From Acidobacteriota bacterium (GTDB lineage: Bacteria; Acidobacteriota; Vicinamibacteria; Vicinamibacterales; UBA2999), in contig JADZCN010000108.1 in assembly GCA_020851565.1 (NCBI GenBank), positions 1-53,793 of the forward strand: a DNA stretch of 53,793 nucleotides, read 5' to 3'. Below are positions 36,110 to 44,034 of this stretch, piece after piece. Numbering within the stretch: position 1 is the first letter of the stretch; each line of letters starts with the position of its first letter. The notes beneath the pieces were generated by a model that was not told the DNA's origin, searched no databases, and saw nothing but the letters and a program-made list of their open reading frames with translations. The position numbers were made by a program, and so were the translations under genes.

Positions 36110-38410
36110 ATGAGCCGGATACATCCCCCGATGACCCGTACTCCTCAACAGCGCGTCCACGCTTCGACGGCATGGCGCTGGCCGTTCGTCGTGGCCATTG
36201 CGCTCCTCATCGTGCTCGGCGGGCTGGCGGTTCTCCAGTACACGCGCCTCACCAGGGCCACCGAGGCCGTCGATCACACCTACCAGGTGATACAGACGAT
36301 CGACCGGGTGGTCCTGACGCTCTTTGGCGCGGAGACGAGTCACCGCGGCTATCTCCTCACGTCCGACCGCTCGTTCCTCGCCCCCTACGACGACGCCGAG
36401 GCGACCGTGCGGGCCGCGCTGGTCGAGCTCGACGTGCTCGTGGCCGCGGATGCGGCGCAGCGCCAGGCGGCCGCGCGCCTCGAGATGCTGGCGGACGAGA
36501 AGCTGCGCGAGATGGCCGAGATGCGGCGCCGCTTCGAGGCCGGCGATGCCGCCGGTGCCCGGGCCAGGCTCATCGAGGGCCACAGCCGGCACGTGATGGA
36601 CCAGGTTCGTGCGCTGGGCAACGAGATGCGCACCAACGAGCAGTCGCTGCTCGCGCGCCGGACGGCCGAGGCGCGGCTGGCGCGCCGCGCCGCGATCGGC
36701 CTCGGCATCGCCACGGGCCTCGTCGCCTTCGTGCTCGGGCTGCTGGCGTTCTCCATCCATCGGGCGTTCGAGAGCCGGCAGATGGCCTTCGCGGCGGAAG
36801 CCAGTGCCCGTCTCGAGGCAGAACGCGAAGCCGACGCCAACGCCGCCGGGCTGCAGCAGAGCGAGAGCTTCAACCGCAGCATCCTCGACTACACCGGCGA
36901 CTGCGTCACGGTGCTGGACGCCGACGGCCGCATCGTGATGATGAACCGGCCGGGCCTCGCCCTGATGCAGCTCCCGGCGGACGGCGCGTGGCAGGAGCAG
37001 CCGTGGCCGGCCCTCTGGGGACACCAGGCCCAGGCGGCGGACGCGGCGGTGCGGGCGGCCAGGGCCACGGGCGAGGGGCGCTTCACCGCGGACCGCCTCC
37101 TGCCCTCGGGCGCGACCCAGTGGTGGGACGTGATCGTCACGCCGGTGCGCGATGAGCACGGTGCGGTAGTGCGGCTGGTCGCCATCGGCCGCGACATCTC
37201 GGAGCACAAGCGCGCCGAGGAAGAGCGCGCGGCGCTGCTCGCGAGCGAACGTGCGGCCCGAAGCGAGGCCGAGCGCGCCGCGCGGCTGAAGGACGACTTC
37301 GTCAGCACGCTGTCACACGAGCTGCGCACACCGCTCAACGCCATCCTCGGCTGGGTCGGCGTGTTGAAGATCGACCAGCAGCCCGCGACCCTGGCGAAGG
37401 CCATCGACGTCATCGACCGGAACTCGCGCCGCCAGTCGCAGATGATCGACGACCTCCTGGACGTGGGGCGCATCATCTCCGGCAAGCTCCGCCTCGACGT
37501 GCAGCCCGTGAACCTCGCGTCGATCGTCGAGGAGGCCGTGACCTCCGCGCGCCCCGCAGCCGAGGCCAAGGGCGTGCGCCTGCGGCAGGTGCTCGGCTCG
37601 GCCGGCACCATCCAGGGCGACCCGAGCCGGCTGCAGCAGGTCGTGTGGAACCTGGTGAGCAACGCCATCAAGTTCACGCCGCGCGGCGGCCTGGTGCAGG
37701 TGACGCTGAAGAAGGTCGACAGCCACGTGACCGTCGAGGTGCGCGACACGGGGATCGGCATCCGGCCCGAGCTGCTGCCGCACGTGTTCCAGCGCTTCCG
37801 GCAGGGCGATGTCTCGTCCACGAAGCGCCAGGGCGGCCTCGGGCTCGGCCTCGCCATCGTCAAGAACCTCGTCGAGATGCACGGCGGGTCGGTCGAGGCG
37901 GCAAGCGACGGCGAAGACGCGGGCAGCGTCTTCACGGTGCGGCTGCCCCTGGCCTCGACCCAGAGGGCCAGCGGGGGCGTGGACATGCTGGAACTCGTCC
38001 CCGCCCAGTTCGCGGCGCTTCTCTCAGGCGTGAGGGTCCTCGTGCTGGACGACGAGGCCGACGCGAGGGAGATCGTGCAGCGACTGCTGGAGGACTCGGG
38101 GGCCACGGTCGTCACGGCAGGCTCGGCGCACGATGCCCTCGATCAGCTCTCGCACGGCCTGGTGCCGGATGTCATCGTGAGTGACATCGGCATGCCGGAC
38201 CAGGACGGCTACGAGTTCATGCAGCGGGTGCGCCGCCTGGGCGGTGCCGTCTCGTCGGTGCCCGCCGCCGCGCTCACGGCCCTGGCCCGGCTCGAGGACC
38301 GGAAGCGCGCGCTGATGGCCGGCTATCAGAGCCACCTGGCCAAGCCCGTGGATCCGACCGAGCTGGTCGCCATGGTCGCCAGCATGACGGGACGCACCGG
38401 CCGCGGCTGA
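36110..38410 (+). CDS. CHASE3-PAS hybrid histidine kinase with C-terminal receiver
   Basis: 766 residues from ATG 36110 (ATG 36131 is an alternative). Two TM helices (about 22-44 and 200-220) enclose an extracytoplasmic CHASE3 domain with TIDRVVLTLFGAETSHRGYLLTSDRSFLAPY. Then a PAS domain (about 265-370), HisKA with His403 in SHELRTPLNAILGW, an HATPase domain with NLVSNAIKFTP, DTGIGI and GLGLGLAIVKNL, and a receiver domain with Asp692 in VSDIGMPDQDGYEF. Being hybrid without its own HPt domain, it needs an external phosphotransfer protein to pass the signal on; a candidate is encoded at 45152-45811. Same operon as the proline-rich protein. Confidence 0.94.
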   Translation: MSRIHPPMTRTPQQRVHASTAWRWPFVVAIALLIVLGGLAVLQYTRLTRATEAVDHTYQVIQTIDRVVLTLFGAETSHRGYLLTSDRSFLAPYDDAEATVRAALVELDVLVAADAAQRQAAARLEMLADEKLREMAEMRRRFEAGDAAGARARLIEGHSRHVMDQVRALGNEMRTNEQSLLARRTAEARLARRAAIGLGIATGLVAFVLGLLAFSIHRAFESRQMAFAAEASARLEAEREADANAAGLQQSESFNRSILDYTGDCVTVLDADGRIVMMNRPGLALMQLPADGAWQEQPWPALWGHQAQAADAAVRAARATGEGRFTADRLLPSGATQWWDVIVTPVRDEHGAVVRLVAIGRDISEHKRAEEERAALLASERAARSEAERAARLKDDFVSTLSHELRTPLNAILGWVGVLKIDQQPATLAKAIDVIDRNSRRQSQMIDDLLDVGRIISGKLRLDVQPVNLASIVEEAVTSARPAAEAKGVRLRQVLGSAGTIQGDPSRLQQVVWNLVSNAIKFTPRGGLVQVTLKKVDSHVTVEVRDTGIGIRPELLPHVFQRFRQGDVSSTKRQGGLGLGLAIVKNLVEMHGGSVEAASDGEDAGSVFTVRLPLASTQRASGGVDMLELVPAQFAALLSGVRVLVLDDEADAREIVQRLLEDSGATVVTAGSAHDALDQLSHGLVPDVIVSDIGMPDQDGYEFMQRVRRLGGAVSSVPAAALTALARLEDRKRALMAGYQSHLAKPVDPTELVAMVASMTGRTGRG

Positions 38411-38513
38411 ATCCGGAGGCGCGATCGGTCCTGCCCTTCACACGGGTGTGTAGCCGGCGACCCTTTGTGTGCCGAGCGGTCACGAACCGGCTTCATCGGC
38501 GATTCACGGCGGC

Positions 38514-38529
38514 TGGAACGGTGCTTGCT
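38514..38529 (+). promoter_or_regulatory. sigma-54 promoter without a nearby gene
   Basis: TGGAACGGTGCTTGCT; exact spacing, single deviation at position 4. Its core is almost identical to the site at 47479-47494. The next start codon is 200 nt downstream and has its own promoter, so this site may drive a small RNA or a long leader. The 330-base gap 38411-38740 otherwise shows only a CACACGGGTGTG dyad at 38439-38450. Confidence 0.6.
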
Positions 38530-38701
38530 ATTCAAGGGCGCAGAGACTCCGCAACACCAACCCTTCAGAGAGCCCACCATCAGGCCTCCGAGGCGTCGAA
38601 CAACAACGGCGCCACGGGGGCTCCCTCCTCGACGCGGCATTGTCTGGTCTTCCCGTCGTGTTGCCTTCCCGTCGCCGTGCTGCTCCATCGACGTCCGCCC
38701 A

Positions 38702-38717
38702 TGGCACCCCGTTTGCT
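38702..38717 (+). promoter_or_regulatory. sigma-54 promoter of the 29-residue membrane protein and LecA-like protein
   Basis: TGGCACCCCGTTTGCT, the best match in the window: only position 7 deviates from TGGCACR-N4-TTGCW. Predicted start about 38728, 13 nt before ATG 38741, with AGGAGG between them. Confidence 0.75.
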
Positions 38718-38740
38718 CTTCCCCACTGCAGGAGGCACTC

Positions 38741-38830
38741 ATGAAGTACGGAATCGCGTGGCTGCTCGGCGTGCCGTTTTCATTGATCGTGGTGTGGTTC
38801 GCCGCCAACCAGGTGGGCTGCGGACTCTAG
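38741..38830 (+). CDS. 29-residue single-helix membrane protein
   Basis: ATG 38741 follows GGAGGCACTC, an excellent ribosome site. The peptide begins MKYGIAWLLGVPFSLIVVWF and ends in QVGCGL: one transmembrane helix with a charged start and a short Cys-containing tail. Similar tiny proteins exist in many proteobacteria and acidobacteria but have no assigned function. Its sigma-54 promoter, ribosome site and position 33 bases before the LecA-like gene argue that it is translated. Confidence 0.75.
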   Translation: MKYGIAWLLGVPFSLIVVWFAANQVGCGL

Positions 38831-38863
38831 CCCGCAACCCAGGAACAACGAGGGAGCATCGAC

Positions 38864-39709
38864 ATGAACTGGAATCGATTGGTGACGGGGATGGCCCTGG
38901 TGGGCGTGATGGCGCCCGGCGTCGCGGCGGCCCAGCAGGGCGAGCAGGTGACCGTGCAGCTGCGCAACGGCACCGTGGTGCGCGGCGCGCTCGAGGATCT
39001 CGAGGACGGCACGCTCTACGTGCGCGTCAGCCTGCACGATCAGCGGCGCCTGCCGATTGGCGACGTCGTCATGATCGACCGCACCGGGAACGCCTCGGTG
39101 CTGCCCGAGGCGGAGGTCAAGGCCGCCGAGAGCGCGGCGATGGTCGTGCTCTCGAATGGCGGCCGGCTCGAGGGCACGCTCGTGGACGTGCACGGCGGTC
39201 CCGGCTCGGGTGATCCGGAGAAGGCCCGCACGTTCATCCTCCGGATGCCCGATGGCGCCGAGCGCCGTCTCGCGGCCGGCGAGGTGAACCGCGTATACCT
39301 GGGCCGCGTCGCGGCTGCCGCCGGGACGGCCGCCGAGTCGCCCGTGCCGGCCGGCGCCATTCGCGTGCGCGCATCGGCGGGTTGGGTGGACACCGGCCTC
39401 GTCGTCCGTCAGGGGCAGATGGTTGGCTTCGCCACGACTGGCACGGTGCAGTTGTCGGCGGATCCGGCCGACACGGCGTCCTCGCCCGGCCGCGATCGCA
39501 CGGCGGCCGGCGCGCCCATGCCCACGCTGCGCGCGGGGGCGCTCATCGGTCGCATCGGCCCGAATGGCCAGCCGTTCGGGATTGGCAACCAGGCGTCGGT
39601 GCCCATGCCGGCGACCGGCCAGCTGTTCCTGGCCGTGAACGACGACGTGCTCGCCGACAACAGCGGCGCGTTCGACGTCGTGATCACGCCTGCCGCGACC
39701 GAGCGGTAA
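38864..39709 (+). CDS. secreted protein with C-terminal LecA/PA-IL-like domain
   Basis: 281 residues from ATG 38864 with GGGAG upstream. Signal peptide residues 1-23 (ending GVAAAQ). Two Sm-like beta segments follow (VTVQLRNGTVVRGALEDLEDGTLYVRV and LSNGGRLEGTLVDV). From about residue 165 the sequence IRVRASAGWVDTGLVVRQGQMVGFATTGTVQLS ... GALIGRIGPNGQPFGIGNQ ... GQLFLAVNDDVLADNSGAFDVVIT matches the LecA/PA-IL beta-sandwich found in exported proteins of this group; sugar binding is not assured because family members differ in the ligand loop. It is co-transcribed with the 29-residue protein and ends before a strong convergent terminator. Confidence 0.85.
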   Translation: MNWNRLVTGMALVGVMAPGVAAAQQGEQVTVQLRNGTVVRGALEDLEDGTLYVRVSLHDQRRLPIGDVVMIDRTGNASVLPEAEVKAAESAAMVVLSNGGRLEGTLVDVHGGPGSGDPEKARTFILRMPDGAERRLAAGEVNRVYLGRVAAAAGTAAESPVPAGAIRVRASAGWVDTGLVVRQGQMVGFATTGTVQLSADPADTASSPGRDRTAAGAPMPTLRAGALIGRIGPNGQPFGIGNQASVPMPATGQLFLAVNDDVLADNSGAFDVVITPAATER

Positions 39710-39722
39710 CGCGCTCCCGATG

Positions 39723-39754
39723 GCCCGCGCGCGGCAGCCGTGCTGCGCGCGGGC
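39723..39754. terminator. bidirectional terminator hairpin between convergent genes
   Basis: GCCCGCGCGCGGCA (39723-39736) pairs with TGCTGCGCGCGGGC (39741-39754), 14 pairs with one G-T wobble and the loop GCCG. It lies 13 bases after the LecA-like gene and 3 bases beyond the end of the convergent phospholipase-D gene. No T-runs, as is common in this GC-rich genome. Confidence 0.75.
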
Positions 39755-39757
39755 GCG

Positions 39758-41206
39758 TCACACCTGGTCCTCGAGCAGCGACGCGAGCTGCTCGCCCGCC
39801 CTTGCGGCCAGCCCGCGCCGGCGCCACGCATCGAGCGTGACGCGGTCGCACCCGGCCACGTCGTCCTCGAAGGACGTCTCGAACTGCCGGGCCACCTCCG
39901 GCGCGAACACGCACACGTTGCTCTCCTCGTTGTGCGCGAACGATCGGTTGTCGAAGTTGGTGGTGCCCACCGTCGCCCACACCCCGTCCACGACCATCAC
40001 CTTGTGGTGAAGCATCGTCCGGTTGTATTCGAGGATCTCGATGCCGGCCTGGAGCAGCGGACCGTAGAGGCGCACGCTGTTCTGCCGCGCGAGCCAGTTG
40101 TCGTTGTGCACGCCCGCCACCATGATCCGCACGTCCACACCGCGCCCCTTCGCCTCGACCAGCGTCTGGATGGCCACCGGATCGGGCACGAAGTAGGGGT
40201 TCGCGATGAGGATCGAGCGGCGCGCGCAGACAATCGCCAGGTAGTACATGATGCGAACGCTGGAAGCGCCATTCTCCGGCGAGCTGAGGATCACCTGGAG
40301 GGTGTGCGGGCCACGCGCGGAGAGAACGGGATAGTACCCCTCGCCGCTCACCAGCTCCCCGGTCGCCTGCTGCCAGTTGTGGGCGAACCCGCTCTGCAGC
40401 GGCATCACGGCCGGGCCCTCGACGCGCACCTGCACGTCGCGCCACTCCTCCGGGGTGCGCGCCTGGCCGCGCCAGTGGTCGGCGAAGCCGGCGCCGCCCG
40501 TGTAGCCGACCACCCCGTCGACGATGAGCGACTTGCGGTGCGTGCGGTTGTTGAAGCGCCCGAGCGTCCGCCACGTGATGGGGTTGTACCAGGCGACCTG
40601 GCACCCGCCCTGCTCGAGCGTCGCCAGCGTCTCGCGGCCGATGTCCGTCGAGCCCACGGCATCGAGCAGGATCGTGACCCGGACGCCCGCCCGGGCCCGT
40701 TCGGCCAGCGCCTGCGCGAATGTCGTCCCGACCTCGCCCGCCCAGTAGATGTAGGCCTCGATCGTGATCGTGGCGCGGGCCGCGGCGATGTCCTGCAGCA
40801 TGCGCGGATAGAACGCATCGCCGTTGTCGAGGATCTCGAAGGCGTTGCCGGGCAGGAGCGGGACGCCGGTCGCCCCGGCCATCGTCGCGACGAACTCATC
40901 CGAGGCCGCGGCGAACTCGTGATCGAGGCCGTAGCGGGGCGGCTCCTCGCGCGGTGCGATGAGATGGCTGATGAAGGCCATCACGGCCGCCGCGACGGCC
41001 CACCAGGATCGGGGGCCGAGCGCCAGCCAGACGGCCAGCGCCGCCCAGGGCCACCACGACCACAACAGCCGCCGTGCGCGGAGGCCCACATCGAAAGCGC
41101 CCTTGGCCGGGAGCTTCCGCGGATCGGCGAGGCGCCAGCTGCGGCGGCGCCGCTGTGCGGCCCGCCAGGCCGACGGCCGGCGTGAAGGACGGGCGGCGCG
41201 GGTCAT
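39758..41206 (-). CDS. cardiolipin synthase-like phospholipase D protein
   Basis: 482 residues from ATG 41206, overlapping the hybrid kinase stop (ATGA). A basic N-terminus precedes two hydrophobic stretches (LLWSWWPWAALAVWLAL and WWAVAAAVMAFISHLIA). Two complete HKD motifs follow: HRKSLIVDGVVGYTGG (about 247) and HHKVMVVDGVWATVGTTNFDNRS (about 415), plus GEVGTTFAQAL and NPYFVPD segments of cardiolipin synthases. It probably transfers phosphatidyl groups to make cardiolipin in the inner membrane. Third gene of DUF892 - hybrid kinase - PLD, linking membrane lipid change to the stress cluster. Confidence 0.9.
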   Translation of the reverse strand: MTRAARPSRRPSAWRAAQRRRRSWRLADPRKLPAKGAFDVGLRARRLLWSWWPWAALAVWLALGPRSWWAVAAAVMAFISHLIAPREEPPRYGLDHEFAAASDEFVATMAGATGVPLLPGNAFEILDNGDAFYPRMLQDIAAARATITIEAYIYWAGEVGTTFAQALAERARAGVRVTILLDAVGSTDIGRETLATLEQGGCQVAWYNPITWRTLGRFNNRTHRKSLIVDGVVGYTGGAGFADHWRGQARTPEEWRDVQVRVEGPAVMPLQSGFAHNWQQATGELVSGEGYYPVLSARGPHTLQVILSSPENGASSVRIMYYLAIVCARRSILIANPYFVPDPVAIQTLVEAKGRGVDVRIMVAGVHNDNWLARQNSVRLYGPLLQAGIEILEYNRTMLHHKVMVVDGVWATVGTTNFDNRSFAHNEESNVCVFAPEVARQFETSFEDDVAGCDRVTLDAWRRRGLAARAGEQLASLLEDQV

Positions 41207-43284
41207 CGCTCGAACAGCCGCTCGAGCTGTGTAGGGTCGATGGGTTTCACGAGATGGGAATCGAAGCCGGCCTCTTCGCTCCTGCGGCGGTCCGCGGCCT
41301 GGCCCCACCCGGTCTGCGCCACGATGCGCATCCCGCGTCCCCACGGTTGCTCCCGGATGCGTCGGCACACCTCGTAGCCATTCAGCCTGGGCATGCCGAT
41401 GTCGAGCATCACCACGTCGGGCCGATGGCGCTCGGCCGCGGCGTAAGCCGCCTCGCCGTCGCGGGCGGTCTCGACGATGTGGCCGTGGTAGCGCAGCAGC
41501 TCGGCCAGGGCGTTGGCGTTGTCGTCGTTGTCATCGGCAATCAGCACCCGCCACCGGGCCGCCTGGAGCGCCGGGGCTGCCGTCTGGAGCGCCGAGGATG
41601 CCGTCTGGAGCGCCGAGGATGCCGTCTGGAGCGCCGGGGCTTCAGCCCCGGCAACGGCGCGCGGCTCGGCCAGGGGCAGCCGAATCGTGAACTCGCTCCC
41701 CTGGCCCGGGCCGTCGCTGTGGGCGGCGACCGTGCCGTGGTGCAGCTCCACGATGGCGCGCACCAGTGCCAGCCCGAGGCCGAGCCCGCCCTCGGCGTCA
41801 AGGGCGGGTGTCACCTGCGCGAACTTCTCGAACATCCGTGGCAGGAACGAGGCCGGGATCCCGATGCCGGTGTCCCGCACCCTGATCTCGACGGTCCCTT
41901 CCCGGGCCGTGGCGGCAACCGTGATGTTCCCTCCGGGCGGCGTGTACTTGCACGCGTTCAGCAGCAGGTTCGCCACGACCTGGGTCAACCGCGTCTCGTC
42001 TCCCAGGACGACCATCGGCAGGTCCGGCATCTCGATCCTGATCGCGTGTCCACCACGATCCAGGGCGCTGCGCGCGGTCTCCACTGCCTGGGTGATGACG
42101 TGCCGCACGTCCACCGGCGAGCGGCGCAGCGTCAGCTTGTCGGCCGCGATCCGGCTCACGTCCAGCAGGTCATCGATGAGGCGCACCATGTGCTGCATCT
42201 GGCGGGTAATGACGTGATGGGCCTGTGCCTTCGCCTCGGGCACGAGGTCGGCGGCCTTGAGCAGCTCGACGCTGGTACGGATCGGTGCGAGCGGGTTCCT
42301 GAGCTCGTGCGCGAGCGTCGCCAGGAACTCGTCCTTGCGACGATCGGCCTCCCGGAGGCGCCCCTGGCTGAGCTGCAGCTCGGCGTTCGCGTCGGCCAGC
42401 GCCTTCGTGCGCTCGATGACGCGCGCCTCGAGGTCGGCCCTGAGCGCCTCGCGCTGGCCACGGAGCCGCTGCATTCGCGCGGCGCTCCGCCACAGGCCGA
42501 CCGTGAAGACGGCCGCGAAGGTGCCGACCACCAGGGCCGTCACCAGGCCGGGGTCCAGCCGCGCGGCGAGCCATGCCTGCGCCCAGCCCAGCGCCATGGG
42601 CAGGACGAACGCACCGATCAGCAACCGCGGCGCCAGTCCGATGTCCGCATTGGCGGCGCGCAGCCGGGCGATGGTCTGGGACGAGCACGAGAGCGTGCCC
42701 GCGCAGGTGATGGCGAAGAGCACGATTGTGGGCGCCGCCATCCCCGGGAACCGAGGTGCGTCGATGAGGCGCTCGGCGTCGATGGAGACGGCGAGCAGTC
42801 CGAACCAGCTCATGGCGAGCGTCGTGCCGGCGGCGTGCCGCACCGTGCCCGCCCCCCACCGCCCGGGCCACGTGAGCGCGGCCAGCGCCACCGCCAGCAG
42901 CACGAAGCTGATGGAGGTCATCGCCGACATGCGCCCGGCGTAGTCGTCCGCCGCGGGCGGCTGGGCAGCAGGGATCAGCCACTGCTCGATGAACCATCGC
43001 GTGTCCAGCGCGTACTCGAGCAGGGTGAAGGCCGGCAGCGTCAAGGTGGCCAGCGCGAGCGCCCGGACGATCCAGCCGCCCGCCCGGCGCTCGGGGCCCA
43101 CGGAACTGGCGATCGCGAGCGCGACACCGGCGCAGAGGAAGCCGAACGCCGTGGACGGCACCATCACGCGCCACCCCGTCACGAGGCTGGCTGCGCCCGA
43201 CGAGCCGGCGGCCCATCCCACCAGCACGATGGACGCGCCGAGGGCGGTGGCGATCCCGACGAGCGTGGTCAGGGCAGCCGACAC
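41203..43284 (-). CDS. membrane-bound hybrid histidine kinase with C-terminal receiver
   Basis: 693 residues from GTG 43284. Eight hydrophobic helices fill residues 1-270 (a MASE-like membrane sensor not assigned to a named family), then a coiled coil, HisKA with LAHELRNPLAPIRTS (about 320), HATPase with NLLLNACKYTP, DTGIGI and GLGLGLALVRAI, a 28-residue linker made of LQTASSA repeats, and a receiver with LDIGMPRLNGYEV. There is no HPt domain. The linker is encoded by tandem 21-bp repeats. A TACAAT hexamer ends 7 nt before the GTG, suggesting an additional leaderless promoter inside the operon that begins with the DUF892 gene. Confidence 0.92.
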   Translation of the reverse strand: MSAALTTLVGIATALGASIVLVGWAAGSSGAASLVTGWRVMVPSTAFGFLCAGVALAIASSVGPERRAGGWIVRALALATLTLPAFTLLEYALDTRWFIEQWLIPAAQPPAADDYAGRMSAMTSISFVLLAVALAALTWPGRWGAGTVRHAAGTTLAMSWFGLLAVSIDAERLIDAPRFPGMAAPTIVLFAITCAGTLSCSSQTIARLRAANADIGLAPRLLIGAFVLPMALGWAQAWLAARLDPGLVTALVVGTFAAVFTVGLWRSAARMQRLRGQREALRADLEARVIERTKALADANAELQLSQGRLREADRRKDEFLATLAHELRNPLAPIRTSVELLKAADLVPEAKAQAHHVITRQMQHMVRLIDDLLDVSRIAADKLTLRRSPVDVRHVITQAVETARSALDRGGHAIRIEMPDLPMVVLGDETRLTQVVANLLLNACKYTPPGGNITVAATAREGTVEIRVRDTGIGIPASFLPRMFEKFAQVTPALDAEGGLGLGLALVRAIVELHHGTVAAHSDGPGQGSEFTIRLPLAEPRAVAGAEAPALQTASSALQTASSALQTAAPALQAARWRVLIADDNDDNANALAELLRYHGHIVETARDGEAAYAAAERHRPDVVMLDIGMPRLNGYEVCRRIREQPWGRGMRIVAQTGWGQAADRRRSEEAGFDSHLVKPIDPTQLERLFER
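41563..41652 (-). repeat. four 21-bp tandem repeats ending in a palindrome, inside the hybrid kinase
   Basis: CTGGAGCGCCGAGGATGCCGT and variants repeat at 41563, 41584, 41605 and 41626; the last ends in GCCGGGGCT-TC-AGCCCCGGC (41633-41652), a perfect palindrome of the same design as the intergenic repeats near 3.2 kb. Read on the minus strand they encode LQTASSA units of the linker between the ATPase and receiver domains. Confidence 0.9.
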
Positions 43285-43291
43285 GGCAGCG

Positions 43292-43297
43292 ATTGTA
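43292..43297 (-). promoter_or_regulatory. -10 element of a possibly leaderless hybrid-kinase transcript
   Basis: Minus strand TACAAT, ending 7 nt before the GTG start at 43284; no Shine-Dalgarno is visible between them. No clear -35. Confidence 0.45.
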
Positions 43298-43336
43298 GAC
43301 CACGCGAGCGACGTGCGCGGCGCGCGGTTCCCACCA

Positions 43337-43813
43337 TCACGCCTCGTTGATGGCCGTCACGGCCAGGTGCGTCAGCTTGTGGTTCGCCGCCTTCTCCTGG
43401 TCGAGGATCTGCGAGAGCATCTCGTGCGCCTCGGCGTGGCCGAGCGCCTTCGCCCATTCGCGCAGCGTCCCGTAGCGCGCGATCTCGTAGTGCTCGATGG
43501 CCTGGCAGCACCCGACGATGGCTGCGTGCTTCGCCGCCTTGCCGGTCGCCTCATCCATCACGCTCTCGGTCTCCTTGATCAGCCCGTCGATGGCCTCGCA
43601 CTTCTCGCCCGCGGCCTCCTGATCGATCGAGCTGAACACGTCGTCGAGCAGCGTGATCTGCTCCTTCGTCTCGTCGAGGTGCGCCTGCAGGGCCTTCTTC
43701 AGGTCCGGCTGCGACACGGCGCTGATGACCTTCGGGAGCGCCTTCGTCAGGGCGTGCTCCGCGTAATAGACGTCCTGCAGGGTCTGGGTGAACGCGTCGG
43801 CGAGAGTCTTCAT
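43337..43813 (-). CDS. DUF892 (YciE/YciF-like) ferritin-like protein
   Basis: 158 residues from ATG 43813 with AAGGAG upstream. MKTLADAFTQTLQDVYYAEHALTKALPK is the standard start of DUF892 proteins. Four helices carry acidic and histidine residues placed as in ferritin-like dimetal proteins (YAEH, HLDET, AIEHYEIARYGTL, ILDQEK). The family is induced by stationary-phase and envelope stress; the reaction is not established, ferroxidase-like or related to rubrerythrin by fold. Driven by its own sigma-54-like promoter and followed by the hybrid kinase and cardiolipin synthase-like genes. Confidence 0.94.
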   Translation of the reverse strand: MKTLADAFTQTLQDVYYAEHALTKALPKVISAVSQPDLKKALQAHLDETKEQITLLDDVFSSIDQEAAGEKCEAIDGLIKETESVMDEATGKAAKHAAIVGCCQAIEHYEIARYGTLREWAKALGHAEAHEMLSQILDQEKAANHKLTHLAVTAINEA

Positions 43814-43854
43814 GGTCGCTGTCTCCTTGCGGTTGATGTCCTGGACGACTTCGG

Positions 43855-43870
43855 AGCAATACGTGTGCCG
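43855..43870 (-). promoter_or_regulatory. sigma-54 promoter of the DUF892 gene
   Basis: Minus strand CGGCACACGTATTGCT; only position 1 deviates from the consensus. Predicted start about 43844, leader 31 nt. Confidence 0.75.
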
Positions 43871-43975
43871 CGATCACCGGGGTGCGATTGAGCGCAAGAG
43901 GTGGCGAAGGCCACGAAGTGAGCACCGGCACGACACACATGTGGAAGCCTGGGGCCTTGCCCGGCAGGAACACGC

Positions 43976-43991
43976 GGGCACCGATCTTGCT
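43976..43991 (+). promoter_or_regulatory. sigma-54 promoter of the BON-domain lipoprotein gene
   Basis: GGGCACCGATCTTGCT; deviations at positions 1 and 7, exact spacing. Predicted start about 44002, leader 33 nt. Divergent to the DUF892 promoter 105 bases away; the interval has a GTGGC-GAAG-GCCAC dyad near 43901-43914 that could bind a shared activator. Confidence 0.65.
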
Positions 43992-44034
43992 CCCCTCGAT
44001 CCGCATGACGCAGTGCACGACATGGAGGCGGCAC

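Noticed and set aside
41563..41652. CRISPR-like array
   Set aside because: The 21-bp units are tandem without spacers and lie in frame inside a kinase gene.
43946..43962. TGGAAGCCTGGGGCCTTGCC as sigma-54 promoter
   Set aside because: Spacing between GG and GC is four bases too long; the site at 43976 is correctly spaced.
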